The translations under genes were made by a program, and so were the position numbers. Of a stretch of DNA of 64,000 nt, positions 44,529 to 53,222 are shown one piece after another (position 1 is the stretch's first letter; each line of letters begins with the position of its first letter). The stretch lies in contig JAFQSU010000078.1 in assembly GCA_017409405.1 (NCBI GenBank), positions 1-64,000 on the forward strand, written 5' to 3'. The notes below the pieces were generated by a model. That model worked only from the letters and a program-made list of their open reading frames with translations, did no database searches and was not told the origin of the DNA. Origin of the DNA: Oscillospiraceae bacterium (lineage in GTDB: Bacteria; Bacillota; Clostridia; Oscillospirales; JAAYXM01).

Positions 44529-44656
44529 GAGATTCTTCGACTGCGGACTTCGTCCTCCGCTCAGAATGACAAAAAAAGGGGGGGCGGACACTGCGTGACC
44601 AATGCTGTCATCCTGAGTGAAGCGAAGCGGAATCGAAGGATCCCCCACGGGTGAGG
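44529..44656. repeat. Inverted pair of REP-like repeats
   Basis: Left arm (44529-44570, AGATTCTTCGACTGC...CTCAGAATGACA) and right arm (44606-44646, TGTCATCCTGAGTGAAGCG...GAAGGATCC) are inverted copies of the TGTCATyCTGAG...GAAGrATC type of repeat. The last 23 bases, 44634-44656, recur in inverted orientation at 62872-62894 with one mismatch. Confidence 0.65.
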
Positions 44657-44684
44657 AACACACTCCGCCACGCCTCCTCTCACA

Positions 44685-44716
44685 AAAAAGGCTTCCCCTC
44701 AAAGGGAAGCCTTTTT
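44685..44716. terminator. Terminator after uxaC
   Basis: AAAAAGGCTTCCC / GGGAAGCCTTTTT, perfect 13-bp stem, T-run on both strands. Confidence 0.9.
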
Positions 44717-44721
44717 ACTTT

Positions 44722-46122
44722 TTATCCGAAAAAATACTCCTTTGTATTGGTGTAGCAAATGTCTCGCACCATTCTTCCGAGAAGCTCCATATCATTGGGT
44801 GCTTCGCCGTTTTCTGCCCACGTTCCTATGATGCTGCACACAATTCGTCTGAAATACTCATGCCTTGTGTAGCTTAAAAAGCTTCTGGAGTCTGTGAGCA
44901 TACCTATAAACTTTGAGAAGAGCGTCATGCTTGCGCACGCCTTCATGTGTTTTTCCATTCCGTCGATATGGTCATTAAGCCACCACGCCGAGCCTATCTG
45001 AATCTTTCCTGCGATTCCGTGACCGTTAAAGCATGTTGCAAGAGCCATAAGTGCCTCGTTGTGCGCCGGGTTAAGGCTGTAAAGCACAGTTTTCGGGAGC
45101 TTATCCTCACGCTCAAGCATATCGAGCAGACTTATCACCGGCTCAACTACGCTTACATCGCTCATTGTGTCAAAGCCCATATCAACACCGAGCTTTTCAA
45201 ATGCCGCCGTGTTATTATCACGCAAAACGGCTATATGAAGCTGCATGACAAGCTTATGCTCATAATACCTTTTTGCAAGGTGAACAAAAAGCGTTGAATA
45301 GAACACGTCAATCTGTTCTGCCGTCAGCTTTCTTCCCTCAAGCTTTGCACGGAAAACAGCATCTGCGCACGCTTCGTCCGGCTCGCAGAACTTAACCATG
45401 TTCAATGAATGGTCAGCGCTTTTGCACCCTCTTGCAACAAAGAAGTCAAGTCTTTCATCAAGAGCACGCACAAGCTCGCTGTATGTATTTATCTCATACC
45501 CGACAACCGCCGAAAGCTTTTTAATGTAACCGCAAAACTCGGGGCGCCAGATATTGAGCGCACGCTCGGGACGGTAGGACGGAACAACCCTGACATCAAA
45601 GCTTTCGTCCTTTTCAATAATTTCGTGGTATGCAAGGTCGTCACAGGGGTCATCCGTCGTGCCTATGAGTTCAACATTTGAACGCCTGATAAGACCCCGT
45701 GCTCCGAATTCCGGCTTTTTGAGCAGCTCGTTGCATTTTTCCCATATTCTCTCCGCATTCTCGGGGCAGAGCAGGTCGTTTATTCCGAAATAACGTCGAA
45801 GCTCGAGATGCGTCCAGTGATACAGTGGGTTTCCGACGCAGTACGGCATAACCTCTGCCCATTTCATAAACTTTTCCTTGTCCGTTGCATCGCCCGTTAT
45901 GTACCTTTCGTCAACCCCGAAGCCGCGCATTATACGCCACTTGTAATGGTCACCGCCAAGCCATACCTCGGTAATGCTTGAATAGTGCTTATCCTCGGCG
46001 ATTTCCCGTGGATTTAAGTGACAATGATAATCTATTATCGGAGTTTTTTCCGCAATGCCGTGATAAAGCTTTTTGGCAGTTTTATTCTTCAAAAGAAAGT
46101 CTTTGTCCATGAATTTGCGCAT
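44722..46122 (-). CDS. uxaC: Glucuronate isomerase
   Basis: 466 residues, amidohydrolase-like fold. N-terminal metal motif IIDYHCHLNPREI, FGINDLL, ELIGTTDDPCDDL and a C-terminal GTWAENGEAP are standard for UxaC, which interconverts D-glucuronate and D-fructuronate (also galacturonate and tagaturonate). It indicates use of uronic acids from plant or host glycans. No other uronate genes are adjacent. Ribosome site AGGAG. Confidence 0.95.
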   Translation of the reverse strand: MRKFMDKDFLLKNKTAKKLYHGIAEKTPIIDYHCHLNPREIAEDKHYSSITEVWLGGDHYKWRIMRGFGVDERYITGDATDKEKFMKWAEVMPYCVGNPLYHWTHLELRRYFGINDLLCPENAERIWEKCNELLKKPEFGARGLIRRSNVELIGTTDDPCDDLAYHEIIEKDESFDVRVVPSYRPERALNIWRPEFCGYIKKLSAVVGYEINTYSELVRALDERLDFFVARGCKSADHSLNMVKFCEPDEACADAVFRAKLEGRKLTAEQIDVFYSTLFVHLAKRYYEHKLVMQLHIAVLRDNNTAAFEKLGVDMGFDTMSDVSVVEPVISLLDMLEREDKLPKTVLYSLNPAHNEALMALATCFNGHGIAGKIQIGSAWWLNDHIDGMEKHMKACASMTLFSKFIGMLTDSRSFLSYTRHEYFRRIVCSIIGTWAENGEAPNDMELLGRMVRDICYTNTKEYFFG

Positions 46123-46152
46123 ATTTTATTCTCCTATCAATTTTGTACTACA

Positions 46153-46181
46153 ATAATATATCCACACCATTTCATTGTCAA
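46153..46181 (-). promoter_or_regulatory. Promoter of uxaC
   Basis: Minus strand: perfect TTGACA (46176-46181), 17 bp, TATTAT (46153-46158). Confidence 0.75.
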
Positions 46182-46200
46182 GCTTTTTGCGAATATTTGA

Positions 46201-46229
46201 TTTACTTTCGCCCTGTTATTTGCTATAAT
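46201..46229 (+). promoter_or_regulatory. Promoter of the RadC-like gene
   Basis: TTTACT (46201-46206), 17 bp, perfect TATAAT (46224-46229), 30 bp before the ATG at 46260. Confidence 0.7.
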
Positions 46230-46259
46230 AAGGTATATCACCTGAAAGGAACTGTTAAA

Positions 46260-46946
46260 ATGGCAAACGGACACAGACAAAGACTTCGTGTACGTTTTCA
46301 GGAGGAAAACATTGACACAATTCCTGAATATATTGTCGCCGAAAGGATTCTCCACGGCGTTATTTCTCAGACCGATACCTGTGATACGGGTCGGTCGCTC
46401 ATCAAAAACTTCGGAAGTCTTGCAAGCGCAATAGATGCGCCGCTATCTAAGCTCACAAAAATCCACGGTATCGGCAGGGTTTCTGCGAAATTTTTCAAGC
46501 TCATTCCCCTGTTCTACAAAAAATACATACTGAGCAAGGAAGCAAAAGCCCCTGTTTTTGCAGATTCATGTGATGTAGTCAATTTTCTGCTCGAAAGATT
46601 TCGCGACTGCAATGACGAAATCATCGTTCTTCTCTGTCTTGACCCTAACGGCACATTGCTTAAATGCAAGCAGGTATGTGACGGGCCTCTGCTTGATTCG
46701 GACGACACTATCCGCTCCATTGTCGAGCTCGCCATAAACGTCAATGCGGTGCGTGTCATAACGGCAAGCAACCAGAAGGACGGATTTCCTTCCACCTTCA
46801 GAAACAGAACAGCCGTACGTACTCTGTATAACACTCTGGAGCTTTCGGGCATACACCTTGATGACCATTTCATCATTTCAGAGCGCGGATGTGAATCACT
46901 CTGCGAAAGAAGTATGATTCCCAAAATAGAATATTTGAAGCCGTGA
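46260..46946 (+). CDS. RadC-like protein with degenerate JAMM motif
   Basis: 228 residues. The N-terminal half has the UPF0758/RadC helix-hairpin-helix (FGSLASAIDAPLSKLTKIHGIGRVSAKFF) and the C-terminal half the MPN/JAB fold ending GIHLDDHFIISE, as in RadC. The metal-binding His-x-His-Pro-Ser-Gly-x6-Asp motif, expected near residue 180, reads ASNQKDGFPSTFRNR, so the zinc hydrolase site is missing. It is probably a non-catalytic member; RadC function itself is unsettled. AAAGGA precedes ATG 46260. Confidence 0.78.
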   Translation: MANGHRQRLRVRFQEENIDTIPEYIVAERILHGVISQTDTCDTGRSLIKNFGSLASAIDAPLSKLTKIHGIGRVSAKFFKLIPLFYKKYILSKEAKAPVFADSCDVVNFLLERFRDCNDEIIVLLCLDPNGTLLKCKQVCDGPLLDSDDTIRSIVELAINVNAVRVITASNQKDGFPSTFRNRTAVRTLYNTLELSGIHLDDHFIISERGCESLCERSMIPKIEYLKP

Positions 46947-46972
46947 ACAGCAAAAGCCGTTCACGGTTTTTT
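46941..46972 (+). terminator. Terminator after the RadC-like gene
   Basis: CCGTGAAC (46941-46948) / GTTCACGG (46959-46966) followed by T6; the stem includes the stop codon. Confidence 0.85.
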
Positions 46973-47038
46973 GTAACCCAATCCTCTTTCGCCGCATAAG
47001 GTAAAAATGAGAACATACACATAAAGGAGCGATAGTAC

Positions 47039-47275
47039 ATGAACGGTATATGCCGTCTTTGTGATATGAACAGCGGAGAAACCGGGGAGATTGCGGAAAT
47101 ATCTCATTCCTGCAAAATTCGTCAGAGGCTTAGTGATTTGGGTTTTATATGCGGTACAAAAATAGAATGTCTCACAAAGAGTCCGCTCGGAGACCCGACG
47201 GCGTTTCTTGTGCGCGGAACCGTAATTGCTCTGCGCCGTGAGGACTCCCGATTCGTAAAGGTTCGGGTGATTTAA
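47039..47275 (+). CDS. feoA: Ferrous iron transport protein FeoA
   Basis: 78 residues. SH3-like FeoA domain with the conserved GETGEIAEIS, RQRLSDLGFICGTKIECL and PTAFLVRGTVIALR. A Cys-x2-Cys (CRLC) near the N terminus is extra to many FeoA proteins. It assists FeoB. The next gene starts two bases after its stop, so they are coupled. Ribosome site AAAGGAG. I saw no clear Fur box. Confidence 0.93.
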   Translation: MNGICRLCDMNSGETGEIAEISHSCKIRQRLSDLGFICGTKIECLTKSPLGDPTAFLVRGTVIALRREDSRFVKVRVI

Positions 47276-47276
47276 T

Positions 47277-49178
47277 ATGGGACTTACAAGAAGCTCGGTT
47301 GGTAAAAACGCGCAGGACTCAAGGCTTTCGATACACAGGAAACGCCCCGATGACCTTGTTGTGGCTCTCGCCGGAAATCCAAACGTCGGAAAAACCACTG
47401 TGTTCAACGCACTTACAGGAATGCGCCAGCATACCGGTAACTGGCCCGGCAAAACCGTCACCAATGCGCAAGGGTACTGTGAGTATGACGGTCGGGGATT
47501 TGTACTTGTCGATATCCCGGGTACATACTCCCTCTCGGCACGCTCTGCAGAAGAAGAGGTTGCCCGTGATTTTCTGTGCTCCGACACTCCCGATGCAGTT
47601 GTTGTCGTCTGCGACGCAACATGTCTTGAGCGAAATCTCATACTTGTTCTGCAAACACTCCAAATTACAAAGCGCGCTGTAGTGTGCGTAAATCTTATGG
47701 ATGAGGCAAAAAAGCGCGGCATTGAGCTTGATCTTGAAGCACTGAGAAGTGAGCTTGGTGTCCCGGTTGTCTGCACTGAAGCACGCCGCAAAAAAGGGCT
47801 TTCAGACTTGCTTTCAAAAATCAAGGAGGTTGCATCCCTGCCGCCTGAAAATAACAGCTTTCCATCTTTCGTTTCTTCGGAGGAGATAGTCGCAGAGGCA
47901 GAAAGAATATATAATATGTGTGTCAAAACCTCCGATTGCGGATACACCGAAAAGGCACGGAAATTTGACAGACTTCTCACAAGCCGAATCACAGGCTTTC
48001 CGATTATGCTGGTCATGCTTGCAATTATATTCTGGATAACCATAGAGGGTGCCAACCTGCCGTCGTCCTTGCTTTCTCAATTTTTATTCCGTCTTGAGAT
48101 GCCTCTGTATGATTTTCTTGTTGCAGTAAATTTACCTCACGCACTCTCGGAAGCCATTACTTTCGGGATATACCGTGTTCTTGCATGGGTCGTATCCGTG
48201 ATGCTTCCCCCTATGGCAATCTTTTTCCCGTTGTTTACTTTACTTGAAGACCTCGGATTTCTGCCGAGAATCGCATTTAATCTCGACCGTATATTCAAAA
48301 AATGCAATGCATGCGGAAAACAAAGCCTTACCATGTGTATGGGCTTTGGATGTAATGCCGCCGGTGTTGTGGGTTGCAGAATTATAGACTCTCCGAGAGA
48401 ACGACTGATTGCAATTATAACAAACAGCCTTGTTCCGTGTAACGGAAGGTTTCCGGCACTGATAACGCTTATTACAATATTTTTCATCGGAGCAGGAGGC
48501 GGCATATCAAGCTCAATAACCTCTGCCGCACTTCTTACCCTTCTGATATTGCTTGGAATTCTCGCAACCTTTGCGGCCTCACGGCTTTTGTCATCAACTA
48601 TTCTGCGAGGGCTGCCGTCCTCCTTTGCGCTTGAGCTTCCGCCGTACCGCCGTCCGCAGATAGGCAAGGTGATTGTCCGCTCGGTCTTTGACCGCACGCT
48701 CTTTGTACTCGGTCGTGCAGTTTCCGTCGCCGCCCCTGCCGGACTCATAATATGGATTATGGCAAATATCACATACGACGGACAGACACTTCTCGCCATA
48801 TCATCCTCCGCCCTTGACCCTATAGCCCGTGTAATGGGGCTTGACGGAGTTATTCTCATGGCGTTTATTCTCGGCTTCCCTGCTAATGAAATTGTGATTC
48901 CGATTATAATCATGGCGTATACTGCAGGGGGCGCACTTACGGAGATGAACGATATAAGCTCACTTTCTGCCCTGCTCATTCAAAATGGGTGGACGTGGAT
49001 GACAGCAGTCAGCACCATGCTCTTTTCGCTGATGCATTGGCCCTGCTCGACAACTCTCATGACAATAAAAAAAGAAACTCAAAGTCTGAAGTGGACAGCT
49101 GTTGCTTTTCTCACCCCGACGGTAATGGGAATCGCCGCATGCATAATATTCAATCTCATTTTAAAACTCTTCATATAA
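47277..49178 (+). CDS. feoB: Ferrous iron transporter FeoB
   Basis: 633 residues. N-terminal G domain (about 30-190) with G1 GNPNVGKTT, the G2 region around NWPGKT, G3 DIPGTYS and G4 NLMD; then the GDI spacer and about eight to ten membrane spans with two Gate domains (GFGCNAAGVVGC and the NSLVPCNGRFP region, both with Cys residues typical of Fe(II) gates). A 28-residue basic N-terminal extension precedes the G domain. It imports Fe2+. Confidence 0.96.
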   Translation: MGLTRSSVGKNAQDSRLSIHRKRPDDLVVALAGNPNVGKTTVFNALTGMRQHTGNWPGKTVTNAQGYCEYDGRGFVLVDIPGTYSLSARSAEEEVARDFLCSDTPDAVVVVCDATCLERNLILVLQTLQITKRAVVCVNLMDEAKKRGIELDLEALRSELGVPVVCTEARRKKGLSDLLSKIKEVASLPPENNSFPSFVSSEEIVAEAERIYNMCVKTSDCGYTEKARKFDRLLTSRITGFPIMLVMLAIIFWITIEGANLPSSLLSQFLFRLEMPLYDFLVAVNLPHALSEAITFGIYRVLAWVVSVMLPPMAIFFPLFTLLEDLGFLPRIAFNLDRIFKKCNACGKQSLTMCMGFGCNAAGVVGCRIIDSPRERLIAIITNSLVPCNGRFPALITLITIFFIGAGGGISSSITSAALLTLLILLGILATFAASRLLSSTILRGLPSSFALELPPYRRPQIGKVIVRSVFDRTLFVLGRAVSVAAPAGLIIWIMANITYDGQTLLAISSSALDPIARVMGLDGVILMAFILGFPANEIVIPIIIMAYTAGGALTEMNDISSLSALLIQNGWTWMTAVSTMLFSLMHWPCSTTLMTIKKETQSLKWTAVAFLTPTVMGIAACIIFNLILKLFI

Positions 49179-49216
49179 AACACGCCGTGACGGAAATTTC
49201 CGTCACGGCGTGTTTT
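49177..49216. terminator. Bidirectional terminator (perfect 40-base palindrome)
   Basis: 17-bp arms AAAACACGCCGTGACGG and complement around AAATTT. It overlaps the stop codons of feoB and of the convergent glycosyltransferase. Confidence 0.9.
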
Positions 49217-50366
49217 ATTCAACCCCGTTATTCTTTAAAATTTCTTCCATCTGGCGGACACGGGCATCCCATGAACAAGACCGTGCATGCTCTATCCTAA
49301 GCTCGGTTTTTGAGCTGTCGGGTTCAACCATTGCCTCTTCGCACTTCTCAAGAAATTCTTCTGCCCCGTGAGCTATATATACGGAATCCGAATATATGAG
49401 CACCTGTTCGGGCTGAGGAGTGCTGACAACAGGCTTTCCCGTTGCAAGGTATTCATAGAACTTAAGCGGACTTACATCACGCGAAAGGTTTCCGTCCCTG
49501 AATACGTTAAGGCACACGTCAAAGCATTTGATATATGCCGGAAGGTCATCATACTTCTTCATGCCGAGGAAGTGAATATTGGGATATTGCTTGAGATAAT
49601 CAAGATTTACCCCCGGCAGAGGCTTTCCTATCAGCACAACGGACCAGTCGGGGCGCATCTTTGCTATATGCTCTATCTTGTCATAGTCGATACATTCCTG
49701 AAGCATGCCGACAAATCCGACTATCGGATGCTTTATGTCTTTGATATCGTCGGGAGCTTCAAACTGTTCGTTTGCCGCGCGGTTGAAATGCTCAAAATTG
49801 ACACCGTTGGGAAGCATTACCGCATTTTTGTTGTACGCGGAAAGCGTATCGTAAAGACCTGCCGCCGTCGCAAAAACGGTGTTTGCCTGCTCTGCAAGAT
49901 TTTTTTCGAGGGTGTTTACAACTTCTTCGTTTATAAAACCCTTATATGCGCTGTGTCTGTCCACACAGTCGTACACAAGTGCGCTGTGAGGTATGTACGG
50001 CGCGGCATCTGCCGATGTCGGAGAATAGCACCACAGTATCGGATTTTCAAAGCCGTGAAGCTTCATTTTTTTGCGGACGAACCGCGCGAGCCTCTTCTGA
50101 TTTATCTTATTTATGAGTCTGTTCTTGTTAAAGAACGGAAGAACGGGAGGCGTTGCATACACCGTAATGTTGTCACGGACATGCTCACCGGGCTTTCTGT
50201 ACATAAAAAGTCTTTTCCACGCATTTTTATCCTTGAGCGGTGCGATATATGTCACCGGCGGATCAAAATAAAGGATTTCGTCTGCGGATATTCTGTTCAT
50301 AACGTGCTGTTTGCGTGTCGGGAACGGGTGGTAACAGCTGGTTGAAAGACATACTATCTTATTCAT
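49215..50366 (-). CDS. GT4-type glycosyltransferase, TuaH-like
   Basis: 383 residues, GT-B fold. LVYDCVDRHSAY in the N-terminal domain, GFVGMLQECIDYDKI, and the C-terminal donor-binding SPLKFYEYLATGKPVVST (E-x7-E type region). The VYDCVDRHSAF-like sequence is typical of the TuaH family, linked to teichuronic acid synthesis. It is 17 bp downstream of the GT4-CsaB fusion gene, in the same transcript. Confidence 0.85.
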   Translation of the reverse strand: MNKIVCLSTSCYHPFPTRKQHVMNRISADEILYFDPPVTYIAPLKDKNAWKRLFMYRKPGEHVRDNITVYATPPVLPFFNKNRLINKINQKRLARFVRKKMKLHGFENPILWCYSPTSADAAPYIPHSALVYDCVDRHSAYKGFINEEVVNTLEKNLAEQANTVFATAAGLYDTLSAYNKNAVMLPNGVNFEHFNRAANEQFEAPDDIKDIKHPIVGFVGMLQECIDYDKIEHIAKMRPDWSVVLIGKPLPGVNLDYLKQYPNIHFLGMKKYDDLPAYIKCFDVCLNVFRDGNLSRDVSPLKFYEYLATGKPVVSTPQPEQVLIYSDSVYIAHGAEEFLEKCEEAMVEPDSSKTELRIEHARSCSWDARVRQMEEILKNNGVE

Positions 50367-50383
50367 GGTTTTCCTTCTTTCTC

Positions 50384-52603
50384 TTAATCAAAAAAGCTAC
50401 GAAGCTGATTCATGTTTTCCTTTTCGTTTTCGCGCATTTCAATGCAGGCACGCTTCATACTCTCGCCATATTCGCCGTCGCTCATGGTTCTGTCTATAAA
50501 ACCGCAGAGAGCATCCGCCGTGCAATCATCATACAGAACGCACATTTCTCTTCCTATATAATTCATAAACCCCGTGACCTTGTGGTCATAAGCTATGCCT
50601 ATTGTGGCAACTCCCTGCCCTGCACCGAAAACAAGCGCGTGCAGTCGCATTGCCATAATGACACGCATTTTTGCGAGGATTCCTATTACGGTATGAACGT
50701 CATATTCTCTGCGGATAATAACACACTGCGCCGAAATTGCATCGCTGACACGCTCCGCTATCGCAAGGTCCTTTTTTCTTTCCATCGGAATCAGCGTTAT
50801 TTTCAGCCCGTACTTTTCAGCCGCATAATCTGCCGCCCTTGCAATGTGCTCTATCTTTTTATCAATGTCCTTCCAGTTTCTTATCGCGAGACACAGATAA
50901 TCGGAATCCGCATCTATCCCCTCTGCCGCAAGAGCATCTGAAACCTCTCTGTCCTTTGCCGGAGTTATTCCGAGGGTGGGGTCAGCCGCAAGGCGCATGT
51001 TCGGTTTCTTTACTCCCATCGAAAGAAGCTCATTGTATGAATCCGGATCACGCAGGGTAATGCAGTCCGCAGTTTTATCAATGATCCGTGCCGCAAGCCT
51101 TCTGTTTATCTTCCGTCTTACGGGACCTATTCCGCAGCCGTACATCATGACTTTACAGCCGCACATACGGGCAGCAAGAAGCGTAAACAGATAAAAATAC
51201 AATGACCGGCTTGACGTCGAATCCTGAATAAGGCTTCCGCCGCCGTTAATATACAGATGCGAGCGTGCAAGCTCACGAAACATTCCGAAAACATTGAATG
51301 TGTATATTGAACGTACACGGTAACGAAGCTTTGTCTGTTCTGGATTTTTTGACATAACGCAAATCTTTGTGTCGTCACAAACCTCGGTGATTTCACGGAT
51401 AACAGCCTTCAGTATGGCATCATCGCCTGCATTGCCGCGACCGTAAGAGCCGCAGACGACCACACGTTTTTTCTTATCCGATGCGCCTTCGCACATTTTA
51501 AGTACCTTGCCGTAAATATCAAGCTGTGTGGAAACCATTGCGTCAAAGGAATACTTTTCGCTTGACTTTTCAAACAAGCGCTCTGCCATCTGACGGCGTG
51601 CATCAGGATTTTCGTAAAGATAGCGCAAATGCCCTGCAAGTGCGGAAACGTCCCCTACATCAAACAGCAGACCGTCAACTCCGTCATCTATTATCTCCGG
51701 CATTGCACCAACCGCGGTTGAGACCATGGTGCATTTTGCTCTTGCAGACTCAAGAATGCTGTACGGAAAACCTTCACTGACAGATGAAATCACACTTATA
51801 TCAACAGCGCCGAGGAAGGAATCCATATCGTCTATCCAGCCTGCAAACACCACACGGTCTCCTATGCCAAGCTCTGCAACAAGCTCACGGAGCATTTCCG
51901 CCTGCTCACCGTCTCCGCCGAGGACGAGATACATCTCGGGACAGACCTTTGCGATTTGCGCCACTGCGCGGACTGCCGTGGCTATATCCTTTACCGGATG
52001 AAAACGGGCGGCAATGCCACATACAACAGTGTTCTCTGTAGATTTTATGCCAAGACGGGACAAATACTCTTCGCGGGAAATGCGAGGTGTTATGTCCAGG
52101 TCAAAATCGATTCCGTTGTTTAATGTGAAAAGCTTGTACGGGTCAAAGCCTCGCTCTGTAAGAAGCTCGGAAAATGCGCGTGTAACCCCGATATAACCGT
52201 CAAGAAAGCGAAGTGCGACGGTATTGAGAAGTCCGTTTGTGAGAGCCTTTAAGATGCTTCCCATATAATCGAGCCGATAATCGCTGTGGACAGTAGTTAT
52301 AACAGGGACCTTTACAAATCGTTTTATTGCCGATGCCATTACGTTTGCCTTTGCACCGTGGCAATGAACAATATCATACCCGTCACACAAAATTTCTTTA
52401 ATTTCAAGAAGGTCCTTTAACGGATTTCTGTTATGCACAACACGGGTGTTTATTCCCATTTTTCTGGCATCGTCGGCGAATTCTCCTTCACGGAGACTGA
52501 CAAGCAACACCTCGTTGCTCTCGGAAAGCTTGGAAACAAGCGAAAGCACGTGCGTTTTTGCGCCGCCGACATCTCCGCCGCCTATCATGTGAACAATTTT
52601 CAT
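50384..52603 (-). CDS. Fusion of GT4 glycosyltransferase and CsaB-type polysaccharide pyruvyl transferase
   Basis: 739 residues. The N-terminal GT4 (about 1-370) has GGGDVGGAKTHVLSLV, HCHGAKAN and the donor motif SEGFPYSILESARA. The C-terminal half (about 385-739) is a complete CsaB domain: VVCGSYGRGNAGDDAIL, INGGGSLIQDSTS, MYGCGIGPV and AMRLHALVFGAGQGV. CsaB adds ketal pyruvate to secondary wall polymers, creating the ligand for SLH domains; an SLH protein is encoded at 1966-3108. The start ATG 52603 follows AGGAG; an upstream in-frame ATG at 52633 is less likely. Confidence 0.88.
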   Translation of the reverse strand: MKIVHMIGGGDVGGAKTHVLSLVSKLSESNEVLLVSLREGEFADDARKMGINTRVVHNRNPLKDLLEIKEILCDGYDIVHCHGAKANVMASAIKRFVKVPVITTVHSDYRLDYMGSILKALTNGLLNTVALRFLDGYIGVTRAFSELLTERGFDPYKLFTLNNGIDFDLDITPRISREEYLSRLGIKSTENTVVCGIAARFHPVKDIATAVRAVAQIAKVCPEMYLVLGGDGEQAEMLRELVAELGIGDRVVFAGWIDDMDSFLGAVDISVISSVSEGFPYSILESARAKCTMVSTAVGAMPEIIDDGVDGLLFDVGDVSALAGHLRYLYENPDARRQMAERLFEKSSEKYSFDAMVSTQLDIYGKVLKMCEGASDKKKRVVVCGSYGRGNAGDDAILKAVIREITEVCDDTKICVMSKNPEQTKLRYRVRSIYTFNVFGMFRELARSHLYINGGGSLIQDSTSSRSLYFYLFTLLAARMCGCKVMMYGCGIGPVRRKINRRLAARIIDKTADCITLRDPDSYNELLSMGVKKPNMRLAADPTLGITPAKDREVSDALAAEGIDADSDYLCLAIRNWKDIDKKIEHIARAADYAAEKYGLKITLIPMERKKDLAIAERVSDAISAQCVIIRREYDVHTVIGILAKMRVIMAMRLHALVFGAGQGVATIGIAYDHKVTGFMNYIGREMCVLYDDCTADALCGFIDRTMSDGEYGESMKRACIEMRENEKENMNQLRSFFD

Positions 52604-52640
52604 ATTTACTCCTGATGCAAAAATTTTTAGCAAAAAACAG

Positions 52641-52688
52641 TTGTTATATTTTTACACATATTATATAATAGAATAAGTAATCGGTCAA
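52641..52688. promoter_or_regulatory. Overlapping divergent promoters of GT4-csaB and DUF4330 genes
   Basis: Minus: TTGACC (52683-52688), 17 bp, TATAAT (52660-52665). Plus: TTGTTA (52641-52646), 17 bp, TATAAT (52664-52669). The two -10 boxes overlap in ATTATATAAT, so polymerase can open only one at a time. Confidence 0.65.
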
Positions 52689-52718
52689 GCATACATACAA
52701 CGAAAGGAATTTAAAACC

Positions 52719-53222
52719 ATGAAAATTGTAAATGAAAAGGGAAAACTCTTCGGAATCATCAATGTCATCGACCTTGTGATTCTTCTCGTCATCGCTCTCG
52801 TTGCCGTTGCAGCGGTATACAAGTTTGCGGCTCCTGCGGCAAGCAACGTAATCACTCCGAAAGCAGATATGACTGTCACCATGCGCGTCCGAGGTGCGAT
52901 GGACTATCTTGAAAATGAGGTGCTTAAGCTTGAGCCGGGCGCAAGGCTTGTAGCAGGCAGTGACTACATCGCAGATGCAAAGGTTGTTTCGGTCGAGAGC
53001 GTTCCTTATCTCTCCGCAGGCACAACCGATGAGGGTAAGTTTGTCACATCCGAAGATCCGCAGAAGTGCGACCTCATTATCACCGTAAAATCCAAACAGT
53101 CAAAGACCGACCCGATTCTCAAAATCGGAACTCAGGAAGTCCGTATAGGTCGTGGCTTTATATTCAAGACCCAGACCGTAGAAGTTAATGCAATTATTGA
53201 AACGGTGGAATTTGATGGATAA
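52719..53222 (+). CDS. DUF4330 domain protein
   Basis: 167 residues. One N-terminal membrane span (about 14-38; IINVIDLVILLVIALVAVAAVY), then an extracytoplasmic beta-rich domain with repeated VRI/VTVKSKQ strands. DUF4330 has no known role but is repeatedly found next to csaB and O-antigen-ligase-like genes in Clostridia, as here, suggesting a part in wall-polymer assembly. It overlaps the next gene by eight bases. Confidence 0.85.
   Translation: MKIVNEKGKLFGIINVIDLVILLVIALVAVAAVYKFAAPAASNVITPKADMTVTMRVRGAMDYLENEVLKLEPGARLVAGSDYIADAKVVSVESVPYLSAGTTDEGKFVTSEDPQKCDLIITVKSKQSKTDPILKIGTQEVRIGRGFIFKTQTVEVNAIIETVEFDG

Noticed and set aside
46961-48055. Long open frame opposite feoA/feoB
   Set aside because: Serine/arginine-rich, no start signal, fully antisense to two clear genes.
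48137-48979. Long open frame opposite the feoB membrane half
   Set aside because: A by-product of the codon bias of feoB; no family features or ribosome site.
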